Shown: positions 36,984 through 46,846, counted from the stretch's first letter. The stretch is 64,000 nt of DNA from Deferribacteres bacterium (GCA_020633655.1 JACKDF010000006.1:186001-250000); one strand, 5' to 3'. The notes: generated by a model not told the origin, from the letters alone. Program-made: numbers and translations.

Positions 36984-37931
36984 ATGCGACTTGCAAAATG
37001 GACGACAGTAATTTTCATTCCCATCCTTGTTTTGGCTTCATTTTCATGCACAAAATCTGATTCCACAAAGTACGCTTCAAAAATGGCTCTGGTGATGAAA
37101 GCCAGCAGCAATCCTTTCTTTGCACGCATGGAAGAAGGTGCGAAGAAAGCAGCCGATTCCCTGAATGTTGAATTACTTGTTGGCACTATAACCCGCGAAA
37201 CAGATATCAACCAACAAGTTTCCCTCATTGAAAACATGATTGTTCAGGGGGTACAGGCCATTCTTATCGCACCAGCCGATTCGAAGGCGATCGTCAATGT
37301 ACTGAAAAAGGCTCAGGATGCCGGAATTCGTGTTGTCAATATCGATAACCGCATTGACTCTGAGACAGCAAAGGCGGTGGGATTAACCATCGATTGTTTT
37401 GTCGGTGTGGATAATCAGCAAGGCGGAAAGATGGCCGGTGATTATTTGGTTGGTTTGATGGGAGGCAAAGGGCAAGCAGCGATGCTCGAGGGGATCCGCG
37501 GCGTCGACAATGCAGAAGCACGGAAAAACGGTTTCCTGCAAGCTTTGGAAGGAACGGACGTTGAACTCGTTGCATCCCAGTCTGCAAACTGGGCGCAGGA
37601 CCAGGGACTCGATATATTTGCCAACATGCTGCAAGCCAATCCGGATATCACCGGGCTTTTCTGCGCTAATGACATGATGGCTCTCGGAGCTATTCAGGCG
37701 ATTGAACAAGCTGGGAAAACAGGTAAAATTTTTGTGACTTCATACGATAACTTGCAAGCGGCTCAGGAGGCCATTCTGCAAGGACGATTAAATGGAACAA
37801 TAGAACAACACCCGGAACGTATGGGGTTCCAAGGCGTGATGGTCGCAAACGAATTACTGCAAGGGCGGGAAGTCAAACCGGAAATAATGATCGCCCTCGA
37901 ATTGATTACGAGGGAAACTCTTCAGAAATAA
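36984..37931 (+). CDS. Sugar-binding lipoprotein (RbsB type)
   Basis: Periplasmic-binding protein of the ribose-binding (peripla_BP_4) family, anchored as a lipoprotein (LVLASFSC, Cys about residue 22). The fold begins with MALVMKASSNPFFARMEEGAKKAA cut here to its key pieces SNPFF and EEGAKKAA; LIAPADSKAI, VNIDNRID and FCANDMMALGAIQAI are classic family segments. AGGAGG lies nine bases before ATG 36984. It should deliver substrate to the adjacent RbsC-like permease. Confidence 0.93.
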   Translation: MRLAKWTTVIFIPILVLASFSCTKSDSTKYASKMALVMKASSNPFFARMEEGAKKAADSLNVELLVGTITRETDINQQVSLIENMIVQGVQAILIAPADSKAIVNVLKKAQDAGIRVVNIDNRIDSETAKAVGLTIDCFVGVDNQQGGKMAGDYLVGLMGGKGQAAMLEGIRGVDNAEARKNGFLQALEGTDVELVASQSANWAQDQGLDIFANMLQANPDITGLFCANDMMALGAIQAIEQAGKTGKIFVTSYDNLQAAQEAILQGRLNGTIEQHPERMGFQGVMVANELLQGREVKPEIMIALELITRETLQK

Positions 37932-38102
37932 TAAAAACGTGCATAGGATTGGAAAAAACTCGGATTTCTATTATAGTTTATCTTGTGCAATAATTTTTCA
38001 ACATGCGGAGCCGCTAGGATGGCAGCAAAGGCTAAATCAATAGTCTCAAACTCAGCGATCTCAGCAGCTCTGCGTGAATTTTTACAAATCTGGGAGGGGA
38101 AA

Positions 38103-38486
38103 ATGAAGTTAAACGAAACCACAAGTATTATCATCAGCAAGGCGATCCATATTCACCGCCAACTTGGACCCGGCTTACTTGAATCGGTTTACCACAGAAT
38201 TTTCGTTTATGAATTAAAGAAGACTGGTTTGCAGGTGGAATCTGAATTACCAGTGCCCGTCGTTTGGGATGATCTCACTTTTGAAGAAGGATTTCGGGCC
38301 AATTTGGTCGTGGAAAACAAGGTGCTGGTTGAGCTCAAATCAGTCGAGGAACTTCGAAAAGTGCATTACAAACAGGTTATAACATACATAAAATTAGCCG
38401 ACAAACGTCTTGGTTTGCTAATTAATTTCAATGTTCCAATACTGAAACACGGTATTAAGCGAATCGTGAATGACTTTGAAGATTAA
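38103..38486 (+). CDS. GxxExxY protein (PF13366 family)
   Basis: Small protein of the GxxExxY family, named after the motif visible here as GPGLLESVYHR. The later VVENKVLVELKSVEEL segment carries an E-x-K pair like that of PD-(D/E)XK nucleases, to which the family has been compared. Function is not settled. ATG at 38103 follows GGGAGGGG; an open frame reaches further up to 37983 but the extra part has no homology-like features and overlaps repeat-like sequence. Members are abundant and scattered in FCB and cyanobacterial genomes. Confidence 0.85.
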   Translation: MKLNETTSIIISKAIHIHRQLGPGLLESVYHRIFVYELKKTGLQVESELPVPVVWDDLTFEEGFRANLVVENKVLVELKSVEELRKVHYKQVITYIKLADKRLGLLINFNVPILKHGIKRIVNDFED

Positions 38487-38501
38487 AAGGAATTAGAAAA
38501 T

Positions 38502-38571
38502 CTCTGCGAACCCCGCGGCTCCGCGTGATAAATAATTTGTTAAAACACGCGGGGACGCTGAGATCGCGGAG
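38502..38571. repeat. CTCTGCG-type hairpin repeat
   Basis: CTCTGCGAACCCCGCGGCTC and the following CGCGTG pair imperfectly with CACGCGGGGACGCTGAG and ATCGCGGAG across an AT-rich loop. It sits between the GxxExxY and flavoprotein genes and resembles the hairpin at 31894-31980. Confidence 0.6.
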
Positions 38572-38610
38572 AAATGCATTAAAGAATATCATGAAAATGA
38601 AGGATGAAAA

Positions 38611-40638
38611 ATGCCCCATCCACACTATCCACATCTCTTTCAAAATCTTGATCTTGGTTTCACAACCTTGAAAAACCGCGTGCTTATGGGCTCAATGCAC
38701 CTGGGTCTGGAGGAAGCCCGTGGCGGATTTGCGAAAATGGCGGCATTTTATGGTGAACGGGCCCGTGGTGAAGTGGGATTGATCGTCACCGGCGGAATCG
38801 CGCCCAACTTTGCCGGAACCGGTGGCCCCTTTTTCGCCAAACTGACGAACTCCCGCACCGCAAAAAAGCATCAAGTCATCACCGAACGTGTGCATGCCGA
38901 AGGTGGGAAAATTGCCATGCAGATATTGCACACCGGTCGCTATGCCTACCATCCTTTTGCTGTTGCTCCCTCGGCTATCAAAGCACCAATTTCTCCATTC
39001 AAACCAAAAGAGTTGAGTGGTAAAAAAATTCGTAAAACCATCGCAGATTTTGCTGACTGCGCTGCCTTAACCCGCGAAGCTGGTTATGACGGCATCGAAA
39101 TTATGGGCTCGGAAGGTTATCTGATCAACGAATTTATCGCACCGAAAACCAATCGGCGCAACGACGAGTGGGGCGGCGACTTTGCCAACCGTATGCGCTT
39201 TCCTGTGGAGCTTGTCAAAGCGGTTCGCGCTGCAGTTGGTGAAGATTACATCCTCATCTTTCGTTTATCCATGCTCGACCTTGTACAAAATGGCAGCACC
39301 TGGGAAGAAGTTGTCGCCCTGGCCAAAGCCATTGAGCAGGCAGGAGTGACGATCATCAATACCGGCATTGGTTGGCATGAAGCCCGTATTCCGACGATCG
39401 CGACCTCGGTGCCACGGGCGGCTTTTACCTGGGTGACCGCACGATTGCGTGGCGAAGTGAATGTGCCATTGATCACGACCAATCGCATTAACACACCGGA
39501 AATTGCCGAATCGGTCCTCGCTTCCGGTCATGCCGACATGATCTCGATGGCGCGCCCCTTTTTGGCTGATCCTGATTTCGTGCGCAAAGCAGCAGAGAAC
39601 CGTGCTGACGAGATCAACACCTGCATTGCCTGCAATCAGGCTTGCCTCGATCATGTTTTCGAACGCAAACCGGTAAGTTGTTTGGTGAACCCACGTGCCT
39701 GCAATGAAACCGAATTGAATTACCATCCAACTCAGTATCCAAAAAAAATTGTCGTCGTAGGCGCAGGGCCGGCAGGTCTTTCGTTTGCTTGTGTTGCAGC
39801 AGAACGCGGCCATAAAGTCACACTTTTCGATGGCGATGATAAAATCGGCGGGCAGCTTAACATCGCCGTGCAAGTACCTGGCAAAGAGGAATTCTACGAA
39901 ACGATGCGCTATTTTCAGCGCAAAATCGAACTGCTGGGTATTGATCTTCAGCTGAATACAAAAGTTGATAAAAAAATGCTGCTTTCCGGAGCATTTGATG
40001 AAATCATTCTTGCGACCGGTGTGCTGCCGCGCATTCCGGACATTGACGGCATCGAACACCCCAAAGTCGTTTCGTATATCGATGTGTTGCGACACAAGCA
40101 GTCTGTGGGCGAACGCGTTGCGATTCTCGGCGCCGGAGGTATCGGCTTTGATGTGGCGGAATTTCTCAGCCACGATGGCCCATCACTCAGCCTCGATGGT
40201 GAAGCCTGGAGTAAACATTGGGGGGTTGATAGATCCTACAGTGAACGCGGTGGGTTAGCTCAGCCTGTTATTGAAAAATCCTCACGGACAATCTACATGT
40301 TGCAGCGGAAGAAACAAAAAATGGGAGCCAGTTTGGGGAAAACGACCGGCTGGATTCATCGCTTCGAATTGAAAAGCCGGAATGTGCAAATGCTCACCGG
40401 CGTGCACTACAAACGTATCGATGACGCCGGTTTCCATATTGTTCAAAATGAAAAAGAAAGAATGCTTGAAATTGATAATGTCATCGTATGCACGGGGCAA
40501 ATTCCACAAAATAAACTATTTGAAGAGTTAAAATCTAGCGGAGAAAGCGTCCATAAAATCGGCGGTGCTGATGTCGCCGCAGAGCTGGATGCCAAAAGAG
40601 CAATCGATCAGGGTGCCCGACTGGCGGCGACTATTTAA
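38611..40638 (+). CDS. 2,4-dienoyl-CoA reductase-like NADH:flavin oxidoreductase
   Basis: Multidomain flavo-iron-sulfur reductase of the FadH/old yellow enzyme group. An FMN-binding TIM barrel (about 1-335, with MQILHTGRYAYHPF and DGIEIMGSEGYLINEF) is followed by a four-cysteine cluster at C338, C341, C345 and C357 (C-x2-C-x3-C-x11-C) for a 4Fe-4S centre. A C-terminal FAD/NAD(P)H region (about 372-675) shows VVVGAGPAGLSFA and AILGAGGIGFDVAEF. All expected parts are intact. Role is probably reduction of dienoyl-CoA during unsaturated fatty-acid breakdown, consistent with nearby acyl-CoA genes. AAGGAT precedes the ATG. Confidence 0.93.
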   Translation: MPHPHYPHLFQNLDLGFTTLKNRVLMGSMHLGLEEARGGFAKMAAFYGERARGEVGLIVTGGIAPNFAGTGGPFFAKLTNSRTAKKHQVITERVHAEGGKIAMQILHTGRYAYHPFAVAPSAIKAPISPFKPKELSGKKIRKTIADFADCAALTREAGYDGIEIMGSEGYLINEFIAPKTNRRNDEWGGDFANRMRFPVELVKAVRAAVGEDYILIFRLSMLDLVQNGSTWEEVVALAKAIEQAGVTIINTGIGWHEARIPTIATSVPRAAFTWVTARLRGEVNVPLITTNRINTPEIAESVLASGHADMISMARPFLADPDFVRKAAENRADEINTCIACNQACLDHVFERKPVSCLVNPRACNETELNYHPTQYPKKIVVVGAGPAGLSFACVAAERGHKVTLFDGDDKIGGQLNIAVQVPGKEEFYETMRYFQRKIELLGIDLQLNTKVDKKMLLSGAFDEIILATGVLPRIPDIDGIEHPKVVSYIDVLRHKQSVGERVAILGAGGIGFDVAEFLSHDGPSLSLDGEAWSKHWGVDRSYSERGGLAQPVIEKSSRTIYMLQRKKQKMGASLGKTTGWIHRFELKSRNVQMLTGVHYKRIDDAGFHIVQNEKERMLEIDNVIVCTGQIPQNKLFEELKSSGESVHKIGGADVAAELDAKRAIDQGARLAATI

Positions 40639-40822
40639 TTTATAGATCTCGTACGGAGCAGCTGCGATAATTTTCTATTATTTAAAAGTCAGGGTATTCC
40701 TGTTGACAGGATTAAAACCACGAATATATTTTTTTTTCGCATCATTCGCGTGTTTCGCGGTCAAATTCACCGAGAAGATTTAATAGATTGTGGAATAATT
40801 TTAATACCAGTTTCCTCAATTT

Positions 40823-43474
40823 TTACAAATCAAACCAGTAAGAAAACTTGGCAAGAAAAACATTATTCGCTTCCGAACGCCACAAATCAGTGAAATCGCG
40901 TGTCAGATCAAATTCACCGGCATGTTCGTAATTCACTTTGTCATGGGTCCAAACGAGATAAAAGATAGAGCCTGGCACAACCTCCCACCGCAATACGGCA
41001 TTCCCGCGAATCGACTTATAATTAAAATTTGGATTCGAAAATGTAAACGCCTCTGACGGCCCATTGCCATCAGGATCAACGGTGTAAGCATCAGCGTCCT
41101 CATCAAAGGAAATTGTGGAATTATCTTCTCCATAGACATCAAATTGTGCTGAATTCGAACGGGCCAGTTGTTTAAAACCACTGTAATCGCCAACGGTGAA
41201 AAAGGGCTGTGCATAAAATTGCAGACTAATTTTCGGTGTAAACGACCAGTTCAATCGCATCTCCGCGGAAACGGTCTTGTGTTCGATAGTTGCAAATACA
41301 TATCGCGTCCCGTAGGTTTCCTGTGCGTAGGCGTCGTTAAAGCGGGTGACCCACTGGTACTTTGAATTCGTAAATTCATAAGCAGGTGTGAGTGTAAGTT
41401 CAAGAGGCGGCATCGGTTTCCATTCGATCTCAACACTGTAGCTTCGCCCAAAACCGCCAAATCCTTCTTTATCGAATCCGATGGTTGGTGAAAAAATTAT
41501 TTTATTGCGACTGTCCGTGTATCCGTAAATCGAGAAAGAGTAGTTTTCGGGAATTTGAGCCTTGGGGCCGCCGCGAGTCAGCGTCACGGAGGTGGATTTT
41601 GCATTGTAGTTTCCATTCATCCCCAGCCCCCACCAGTTGGTAAATTGCACACTGCCGGTGGTATAAATTCCCTGCCGGGAGATGTTGTCTTCAAAATCTG
41701 AATTTCGGTTGTACGCGACATAAATTGATTTCCGGCGAAAAATTTTACCCGGCTCATACCAGCGATAACCAGTGACAACGTGACCGTTAATCCGGTCCGC
41801 AAACCATTGTGAACCGAGATCGTTGTATTCAAATCCGGGGGTGGCGAAACCTAACGCTGTGTTGATGTAAAAATTCCCTTTTTGTTTGTTTAGCATAATA
41901 CGTGAAAACATGCCGCTCAATGAAGTGCGGTTCGTATCCAAAGGCATGTAAGTCCGGTCGGGGCGCTGGAAATAGCGATAGGGTTGTTTTTGCAGGTTGG
42001 TAAGATAATTTTTCGTCCCGTGCGTGTAGGATCCAATGACAGAAGCAGTGAGCGCATAAACTTCGTCTTCATCGAGATAGGTCCAGCCGTCGACGCCGTA
42101 GGTGTAGGCATTTTTGCTTAAAATGTCGCTGAGATTTGCATTATCGAGATTGCGGTTTACCGAAGTGAAGATCATGCCCAGCCCCTGATTCCCTGAGTTG
42201 AATTCTTTCAGACTGCGCAGTACGCCATAATGGGTGAATGGTTCAACTGTTTCGTGAAGCAATCCGCTATTGCTGGTTTGAATACTCGCCTCTGTTTTTT
42301 CCGTGAAGGCACTCATCACTCCCAGAGACCACGACTCGTTTATTTTGCCCGTCAGTTTACTGGCACCGAGAATGCGCGTTTGCGAAGGATAATCTGCATA
42401 GCCTGCCTGCGTCAACGGCCCCTGTGGTGCTCGCCCGATCCTTCGCGAATAAAATAAAGTCGGGGTGCTGAAGTTAAATCCCCAATTGTTGTTGGCGCCA
42501 CCATAACCAAAGATAAATGTATTCTCACCTTCAATAAAAAATGGCCGTTTTTCTTCAAAGAAATTTTCAAATGCTGTGAGATTGACAATAGCCGGATCCA
42601 CCTCCACCTGGCCAAAATCCGGATTCACGGTGACATCCAGATTCAAATTGCTGCCAATGCTGACTTTGAAATCACCACCAAAGGATGTTTGATATTGGTT
42701 GTCTTTATAAAACGGATCGTTTGAATTATGGTGTAAATACTGGGCTTTTTGAACAAGATAGGGTAGAATTTCAATACGCTGCTTTGGCTTTACACCGTCG
42801 AGGCCCACAAGGTCGGCAAATTTTGATACGAATCCACTTTCATTTTTTGGTACCATAACAAGAAATGCCATCTCGTGTTTTCTTTTTATGTCGCGGTTCA
42901 GGTTGATGCCCCACACCATGTTCTCCGCTTCGTTAAAACGCAGTTGGGTGAAAGGAATACGTACTTCGGTGTACCAGCCTTTGTCGTCCACACTCGATTC
43001 CGCCTCCCAGATGCCATCCCAGGAATCGTCCATCCAGCCATCGTTGTAGAGCGTGCCATCGCAGATGGAGCCACCCGGATTAACGGCAAAGTAGTTTCCT
43101 GTTCGGTCATCATTGTAGGGATCCATGTAAATCCACAGCCAGTCTGATTCGGCAACTTTGTCCCGCCGCATCAATGTCATGTCGATGGAGTCGGGATTGG
43201 CATCATAAAAACGGCCGCAAAAATAAATATTAGCCTCATCGTAGGCAATCCACATTTCTGTTTTTTCCGAAATTGGCGCACCTTCAGCAGGATCTTTTTG
43301 TGTGAATTCCGTGATCGGTGGCTTTTCATAAAGTGGTTCCGACAAAATGCCATCGATTTTTAAGGGTGCGATCAATTTGTAAGAAACGACGGATTTTGTT
43401 GGGGGCTGACTGCTGGCGGCGGAAAGCGTGAAAACAAGGTGTGAAAAAAGCACAAAGAAGGCAGAGCTTTTCAT
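40823..43474 (-). CDS. DUF5916 outer-membrane protein with CBM9-like N-terminal domain
   Basis: Predicted outer-membrane protein. After the signal peptide comes a carbohydrate-binding-family-9-like domain (about 33-220: LIAPLKIDGILSEPLYEKP, MWIAYDEANIYFCGRFYD, WYTEVRIPFTQLRF). The remaining ~650 residues are DUF5916, an aromatic-rich series of strands compatible with a large beta-barrel, with the family segment FFEEKRPFFIEGENTF. The protein ends in FSYWFDL. Family members are common in Bacteroidota and relatives; no enzyme activity is known and I infer none. Transcribed convergently with the flavoprotein gene. Confidence 0.88.
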   Translation of the reverse strand: MKSSAFFVLFSHLVFTLSAASSQPPTKSVVSYKLIAPLKIDGILSEPLYEKPPITEFTQKDPAEGAPISEKTEMWIAYDEANIYFCGRFYDANPDSIDMTLMRRDKVAESDWLWIYMDPYNDDRTGNYFAVNPGGSICDGTLYNDGWMDDSWDGIWEAESSVDDKGWYTEVRIPFTQLRFNEAENMVWGINLNRDIKRKHEMAFLVMVPKNESGFVSKFADLVGLDGVKPKQRIEILPYLVQKAQYLHHNSNDPFYKDNQYQTSFGGDFKVSIGSNLNLDVTVNPDFGQVEVDPAIVNLTAFENFFEEKRPFFIEGENTFIFGYGGANNNWGFNFSTPTLFYSRRIGRAPQGPLTQAGYADYPSQTRILGASKLTGKINESWSLGVMSAFTEKTEASIQTSNSGLLHETVEPFTHYGVLRSLKEFNSGNQGLGMIFTSVNRNLDNANLSDILSKNAYTYGVDGWTYLDEDEVYALTASVIGSYTHGTKNYLTNLQKQPYRYFQRPDRTYMPLDTNRTSLSGMFSRIMLNKQKGNFYINTALGFATPGFEYNDLGSQWFADRINGHVVTGYRWYEPGKIFRRKSIYVAYNRNSDFEDNISRQGIYTTGSVQFTNWWGLGMNGNYNAKSTSVTLTRGGPKAQIPENYSFSIYGYTDSRNKIIFSPTIGFDKEGFGGFGRSYSVEIEWKPMPPLELTLTPAYEFTNSKYQWVTRFNDAYAQETYGTRYVFATIEHKTVSAEMRLNWSFTPKISLQFYAQPFFTVGDYSGFKQLARSNSAQFDVYGEDNSTISFDEDADAYTVDPDGNGPSEAFTFSNPNFNYKSIRGNAVLRWEVVPGSIFYLVWTHDKVNYEHAGEFDLTRDFTDLWRSEANNVFLAKFSYWFDL

Positions 43475-43576
43475 GAATCTCCCTCGGCAAAATTTCCAAT
43501 TGATGATGATTGAATATTCTTATACATTATTGACAACTGATTTTCAAAAAAGATTACATGAGGGATGACAAAATTT

Positions 43577-44455
43577 ATGGAAATAAGTTCAAAATTTGTT
43601 GGCACCCAACTCAAGGAATACAAAAAAATTGTCAACTGGCACGAAACGATGAATTATGCAGCGGCCGTTAACGATACCAATCCCCATTATTTCGACGACG
43701 AACGTGAAACCGGTATCATCGCGCCCCCGATGTTTGCCACCGCTGCAACCTGGCCCATTTTACAAAATTTCCATAAGTATATCAAAGTCAGCGATTTTCC
43801 TTTTGAAGTTTTAAATCAGCAAGTGCATTACCGTGAATACCTGCAATTTCACAATCCAGTCAAACCCGGTGATGAACTCCGCATCAACGGTACGATTGCA
43901 GCGATTCTGCCGCGAAAAGCAGGTACCCACATCATTATCAAATTTGAAGCGACAAATCAGACAGGCCGGCACCTGTTTACTGAATACATTGGTGGAATGT
44001 TGCGTGGTGTTATCTGTGCGGATAATGGCGAAGGTGAGGATGCACTACCGAAGATTCCATCGCCGCCGGAGGAGTTAACAAATGTTTGGGAGCAAAAAAT
44101 CAAAATCGAGCCGCTGCTGCCGTTTATCTACGACGCCTGCTCCAATATCGTTTTTCCGATCCATACATCGCAAAAGTTCGCCCATGCTGTGGGACTGCCG
44201 GGTATCATTCTGCAAGGCACCGCGACGCTTGCTCTCGCAGTGCGCGAAATCGTCAATCGCCATGCCGACGGAAATCCGCTGAAACTTCAATCCCTTTCCT
44301 GCAATTTCAGCGGCATGGTTTTCCCTGATTCAGAGATTCGTGTGCAGCTTTTATCGATTAATAAAGAGGCAAACGAACAACACTTGTTTTTCCATGTTCT
44401 CGATGAGAATGGGCATATTGTCATCAAAAATGGTTATGCTTCCATAGGTCAATGA
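43577..44455 (+). CDS. MaoC-like/FAS1-type hydratase with double hot-dog fold
   Basis: Predicted acyl-CoA hydratase or thioester-binding hot-dog protein. The N-terminal half (MaoC_dehydrat_N-like) has NYAAAVNDTNPHYFDDE and IAPPMFATAATW; the C-terminal half has FAHAVGLPGIILQGTATLA. Only the N-terminal half keeps the D-x-N-P-x-H-like arrangement, as often seen in double hot-dog enzymes. The start is uncertain: GAGGG lies just before ATG 43565 (too close) and 12 bases before ATG 43577 (rather far); I use the latter. An acyl-CoA ligase gene follows on the same strand. Confidence 0.82.
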   Translation: MEISSKFVGTQLKEYKKIVNWHETMNYAAAVNDTNPHYFDDERETGIIAPPMFATAATWPILQNFHKYIKVSDFPFEVLNQQVHYREYLQFHNPVKPGDELRINGTIAAILPRKAGTHIIIKFEATNQTGRHLFTEYIGGMLRGVICADNGEGEDALPKIPSPPEELTNVWEQKIKIEPLLPFIYDACSNIVFPIHTSQKFAHAVGLPGIILQGTATLALAVREIVNRHADGNPLKLQSLSCNFSGMVFPDSEIRVQLLSINKEANEQHLFFHVLDENGHIVIKNGYASIGQ

Positions 44456-44612
44456 AAGGATCCGGGGAGTAATGTAAAAACCAATCGCGGGATTGTTTCA
44501 TTTAAAAAATTTGAAAATTGATTATTGAGTGTTGGTTATTGGATATTGAAGCTTTTTGACTTCCTCACGTGTAGAAAACACTACAACTCAAATATTTAAC
44601 CGGGAGATTTTT

Positions 44613-46202
44613 ATGAGCTGGAAAAATTTAAACCAAACCTGGCACTATGTTGAAAAATGGGCGCACGAAACACCGGGTGCAGAAGCCCTCGTGTCTCAGG
44701 ATGAAAGCTTGTCCTGGAACGATTTTAAAGGGGAAATGGACAAAATTGCCCTGGCTTTTCTGGAAATTGGCGTGCAGCGCGGCGACCGCGTCGCCTTTTT
44801 GGCGATGGCGCAAAATGAATTTTTAACAACGTATATGGCGGCAAACAAGGTCGGTGCGATCTGGCTCGGTTTAAACCCAAAATTCACCCTTGAGGAACTG
44901 CGCTACCAACTTGGCGACAGCAAACCCGTTGTGCTCGTTACACTGCGCTCGTTTATGGGAGCCGACCTGTCGCAAAACATCAGCACACTGATGCAGGAGT
45001 TCCCATTCCTCAAAAAAGTTCTGGTGATGGGCGAGGCGTTTCCCGGTACTGAAAATTTCAAAGTATTCGTTAACCAGCCGCGTGAATCCCTGACGGGTAA
45101 ATTGGACAAGCGCACAGCGGCAGCCAAAGTCAATGACAGCGCGCTGCTCATGTACACTTCCGGCTCCACCGGTCGCCCCAAAGGTGTGGTGCAGACTCAC
45201 TGGAGCATTATCGAAAACATCAAGGTGGAAGTGCGCGAATTCAAGCTGCACAACAAATCTCGTGCATTATTGCACTTTCCCATCAACCACGTCGCCGCGG
45301 ATGTTGAAATCGGTTATGCCACCATCATGGCGGGTGGTTGCAATGTGATGATGGATGCTTTTCATCCCGTGGAATCGCTGAAGATGATCGCCAAAGAACG
45401 CATTACCCTCGTCGGCCAGGTGCCGGTGATGTTCCTGCTGCAAATGAAACAGCCGGAGTTTCGCGAAACCGATTTCAGCAGCGTCGAGCTCTTCGTCTGG
45501 TCCGGCTCCGCTGCGCCGAAACTGCTCATCGATGTGCTGCGTGGCATTTGTGCGAAGACCGGAGCAAAACTTTACACTGGTTATGGCAGCACAGAGTTGT
45601 GCGGTCTGGTAACATACACCATCGACGATGAAGACGAACAACGCTTGATGAATTCCATGGGTAAAACCGTTGATCCGTTCGAAATAAAAATAGTCGACGA
45701 GAACCGCAAAGAAGTGGCGCAGGGGGATGTCGGTGAAATTGCCATGCGTGGACCGATGGTGTTCAAGGAATATCTCAACAAACCCGAAGCCACGGCCGCC
45801 GTCCTCGATGCCGATGGCTGGTTTTACACCAGCGATCTCGCCCGGGCCGACGCTGAGGGCTATCTCTACATGACCGGCCGCAAATCGGAGATGTTCAAGA
45901 GCGGCGGTGAAAATGTCTATCCGCGGGAAGTTGAAGAAGTGCTGGAAACCCATGCCGGCGTGCTCTTCGCCGCGGTGATTGGCGTGCCGGATCCGCTGTT
46001 TCAGGAAGTAGGCTGGGCTTTCATCATGCGCCAGCCGGGCACCGAAGCGACCGAAGACGAACTGCTTGCTTTGTGCAAAGAACGCTTAGCCAATTTCAAA
46101 ATTCCGAAAAAATTCTTGCTCAGGAATGAGCTGCCATTGTTGGCGACAGGTAAAGTCAATAAAGTCGCTTTGAAAAAAGAAATTGAGACGATGAGGGATT
46201 GA
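44613..46202 (+). CDS. AMP-dependent acyl-CoA synthetase/ligase
   Basis: ANL-superfamily enzyme activating a carboxylic acid with ATP and CoA. The P-loop-like YTSGSTGRPKGVVQTH, the YGSTELCG motif, the hinge GWFYTSDLARADAEGYLYM and KSGGENVYPREVEE, and the C-terminal catalytic Lys in LLATGKVNK are all intact. The acid substrate (medium or long chain, or aromatic) cannot be decided. ATG 44613 has GGGAG six bases upstream; the frame continues back to 44556 without a site. It probably supplies CoA esters to the hydratase encoded just upstream. Confidence 0.93.
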   Translation: MSWKNLNQTWHYVEKWAHETPGAEALVSQDESLSWNDFKGEMDKIALAFLEIGVQRGDRVAFLAMAQNEFLTTYMAANKVGAIWLGLNPKFTLEELRYQLGDSKPVVLVTLRSFMGADLSQNISTLMQEFPFLKKVLVMGEAFPGTENFKVFVNQPRESLTGKLDKRTAAAKVNDSALLMYTSGSTGRPKGVVQTHWSIIENIKVEVREFKLHNKSRALLHFPINHVAADVEIGYATIMAGGCNVMMDAFHPVESLKMIAKERITLVGQVPVMFLLQMKQPEFRETDFSSVELFVWSGSAAPKLLIDVLRGICAKTGAKLYTGYGSTELCGLVTYTIDDEDEQRLMNSMGKTVDPFEIKIVDENRKEVAQGDVGEIAMRGPMVFKEYLNKPEATAAVLDADGWFYTSDLARADAEGYLYMTGRKSEMFKSGGENVYPREVEEVLETHAGVLFAAVIGVPDPLFQEVGWAFIMRQPGTEATEDELLALCKERLANFKIPKKFLLRNELPLLATGKVNKVALKKEIETMRD

Positions 46203-46237
46203 AATTGGACTCGTATGTGTGTTTTTACATTTAATTC

Positions 46238-46347
46238 GGGGCTGAGTCAAAACATGTAATGCGACATTCATGTCGCTCATTTTTGAGCTTAAACTTACGA
46301 CATAAATGTCGAGTTACGGCCATTAAATCATGTTTTGACTCAGCCCC
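46238..46347. mobile_element. MITE-like element 1 (110 bp)
   Basis: Perfect 19-base terminal inverted repeats GGGGCTGAGTCAAAACATG (46238-46256) and CATGTTTTGACTCAGCCCC (46329-46347). The interior holds two smaller palindromes, GCGACATTCATGTCGC and CGACATAAATGTCG. It has no coding capacity. The terminus is shared with the element at 46441-46763, which marks both as members of one non-autonomous family. Confidence 0.65.
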
Positions 46348-46375
46348 ACAGTTCCGGAGCTTTCAGCGGAGGAAC

Positions 46376-46436
46376 AGGGGTGGTCAAGTAGCACGCAACT
46401 CAACCACCCCTCGTTCAAATTCTGAACGAATTTGAA
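46376..46436. repeat. Two hairpins between the MITE-like elements
   Basis: AGGGGTGGT (46376-46384) pairs with ACCACCCCT (46403-46411), and TTCAAATT (46414-46421) pairs with AATTTGAA (46429-46436). They fill the space between the two elements and may belong to a third, older insertion. Confidence 0.5.
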
Positions 46437-46440
46437 TATT

Positions 46441-46763
46441 GAGGCTGAATCAAAACATAAATTTGCTGTATAAAAACACAAAACGCTGAATTTTGCTTTT
46501 CAAAGTCCACTCTCGGGAGGGGACAGATCAGCGAAAAAAGCGAAGCGGTTATTCGCGATCAGGGGTGGGTTCTGCGCAACACTTGACAATTCATGCAAGT
46601 GCTGAGCTCAAAACTTACCTACCCCGAGCCCTGTCGGGCCCACCCCTTCCAAAAGGGGAATTGACTGGCGGTCGCTTCTCTCCGCCTATTTTCAAGCATT
46701 CAAAAACGCACATACAGCAAACTGCATATTTATTTACAAAATTTATGTTTTAACTCAGCCCCA
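46441..46763. mobile_element. MITE-like element 2 (about 323 bp)
   Basis: Terminal repeats GGCTGAATCAAAACATAAAT with TT following (46443-46464) and AAATTTATGTTTTAACTCAG followed by CC (46740-46761) match over 22 bases with two differences and carry the same GGCTGA-TCAAAACAT end as element 1. The interior contains GGGAGGGG, GGGGTGGGTT and CCCCGAGCCCTGTCGGGC-type runs, also repeat-like. A short reading frame inside has no protein-like character. It ends 84 bases before the transglutaminase-like gene. Confidence 0.6.
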
Positions 46764-46846
46764 TGGAAAAAATCGTATATGGCTTTCAAGGCGACCACGA
46801 GATTCGATTTGAGCTTTTCCATTTACCCTAAACCATGAGGTGTAAA

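Noticed and set aside
37983..38102. Longer N-terminus for the GxxExxY protein
   Set aside because: The added residues have no family similarity, and the internal ATG at 38103 has an excellent ribosome-binding site.
43565..43576. Use of ATG 43565 as the MaoC-like start
   Set aside because: GAGGG abuts this codon directly, leaving no room for initiation; ATG 43577 is the better, though not ideal, choice.
46493..46753. Plus-strand frame inside MITE-like element 2
   Set aside because: Lies wholly within inverted-repeat DNA, with composition expected of the repeat and no protein character.
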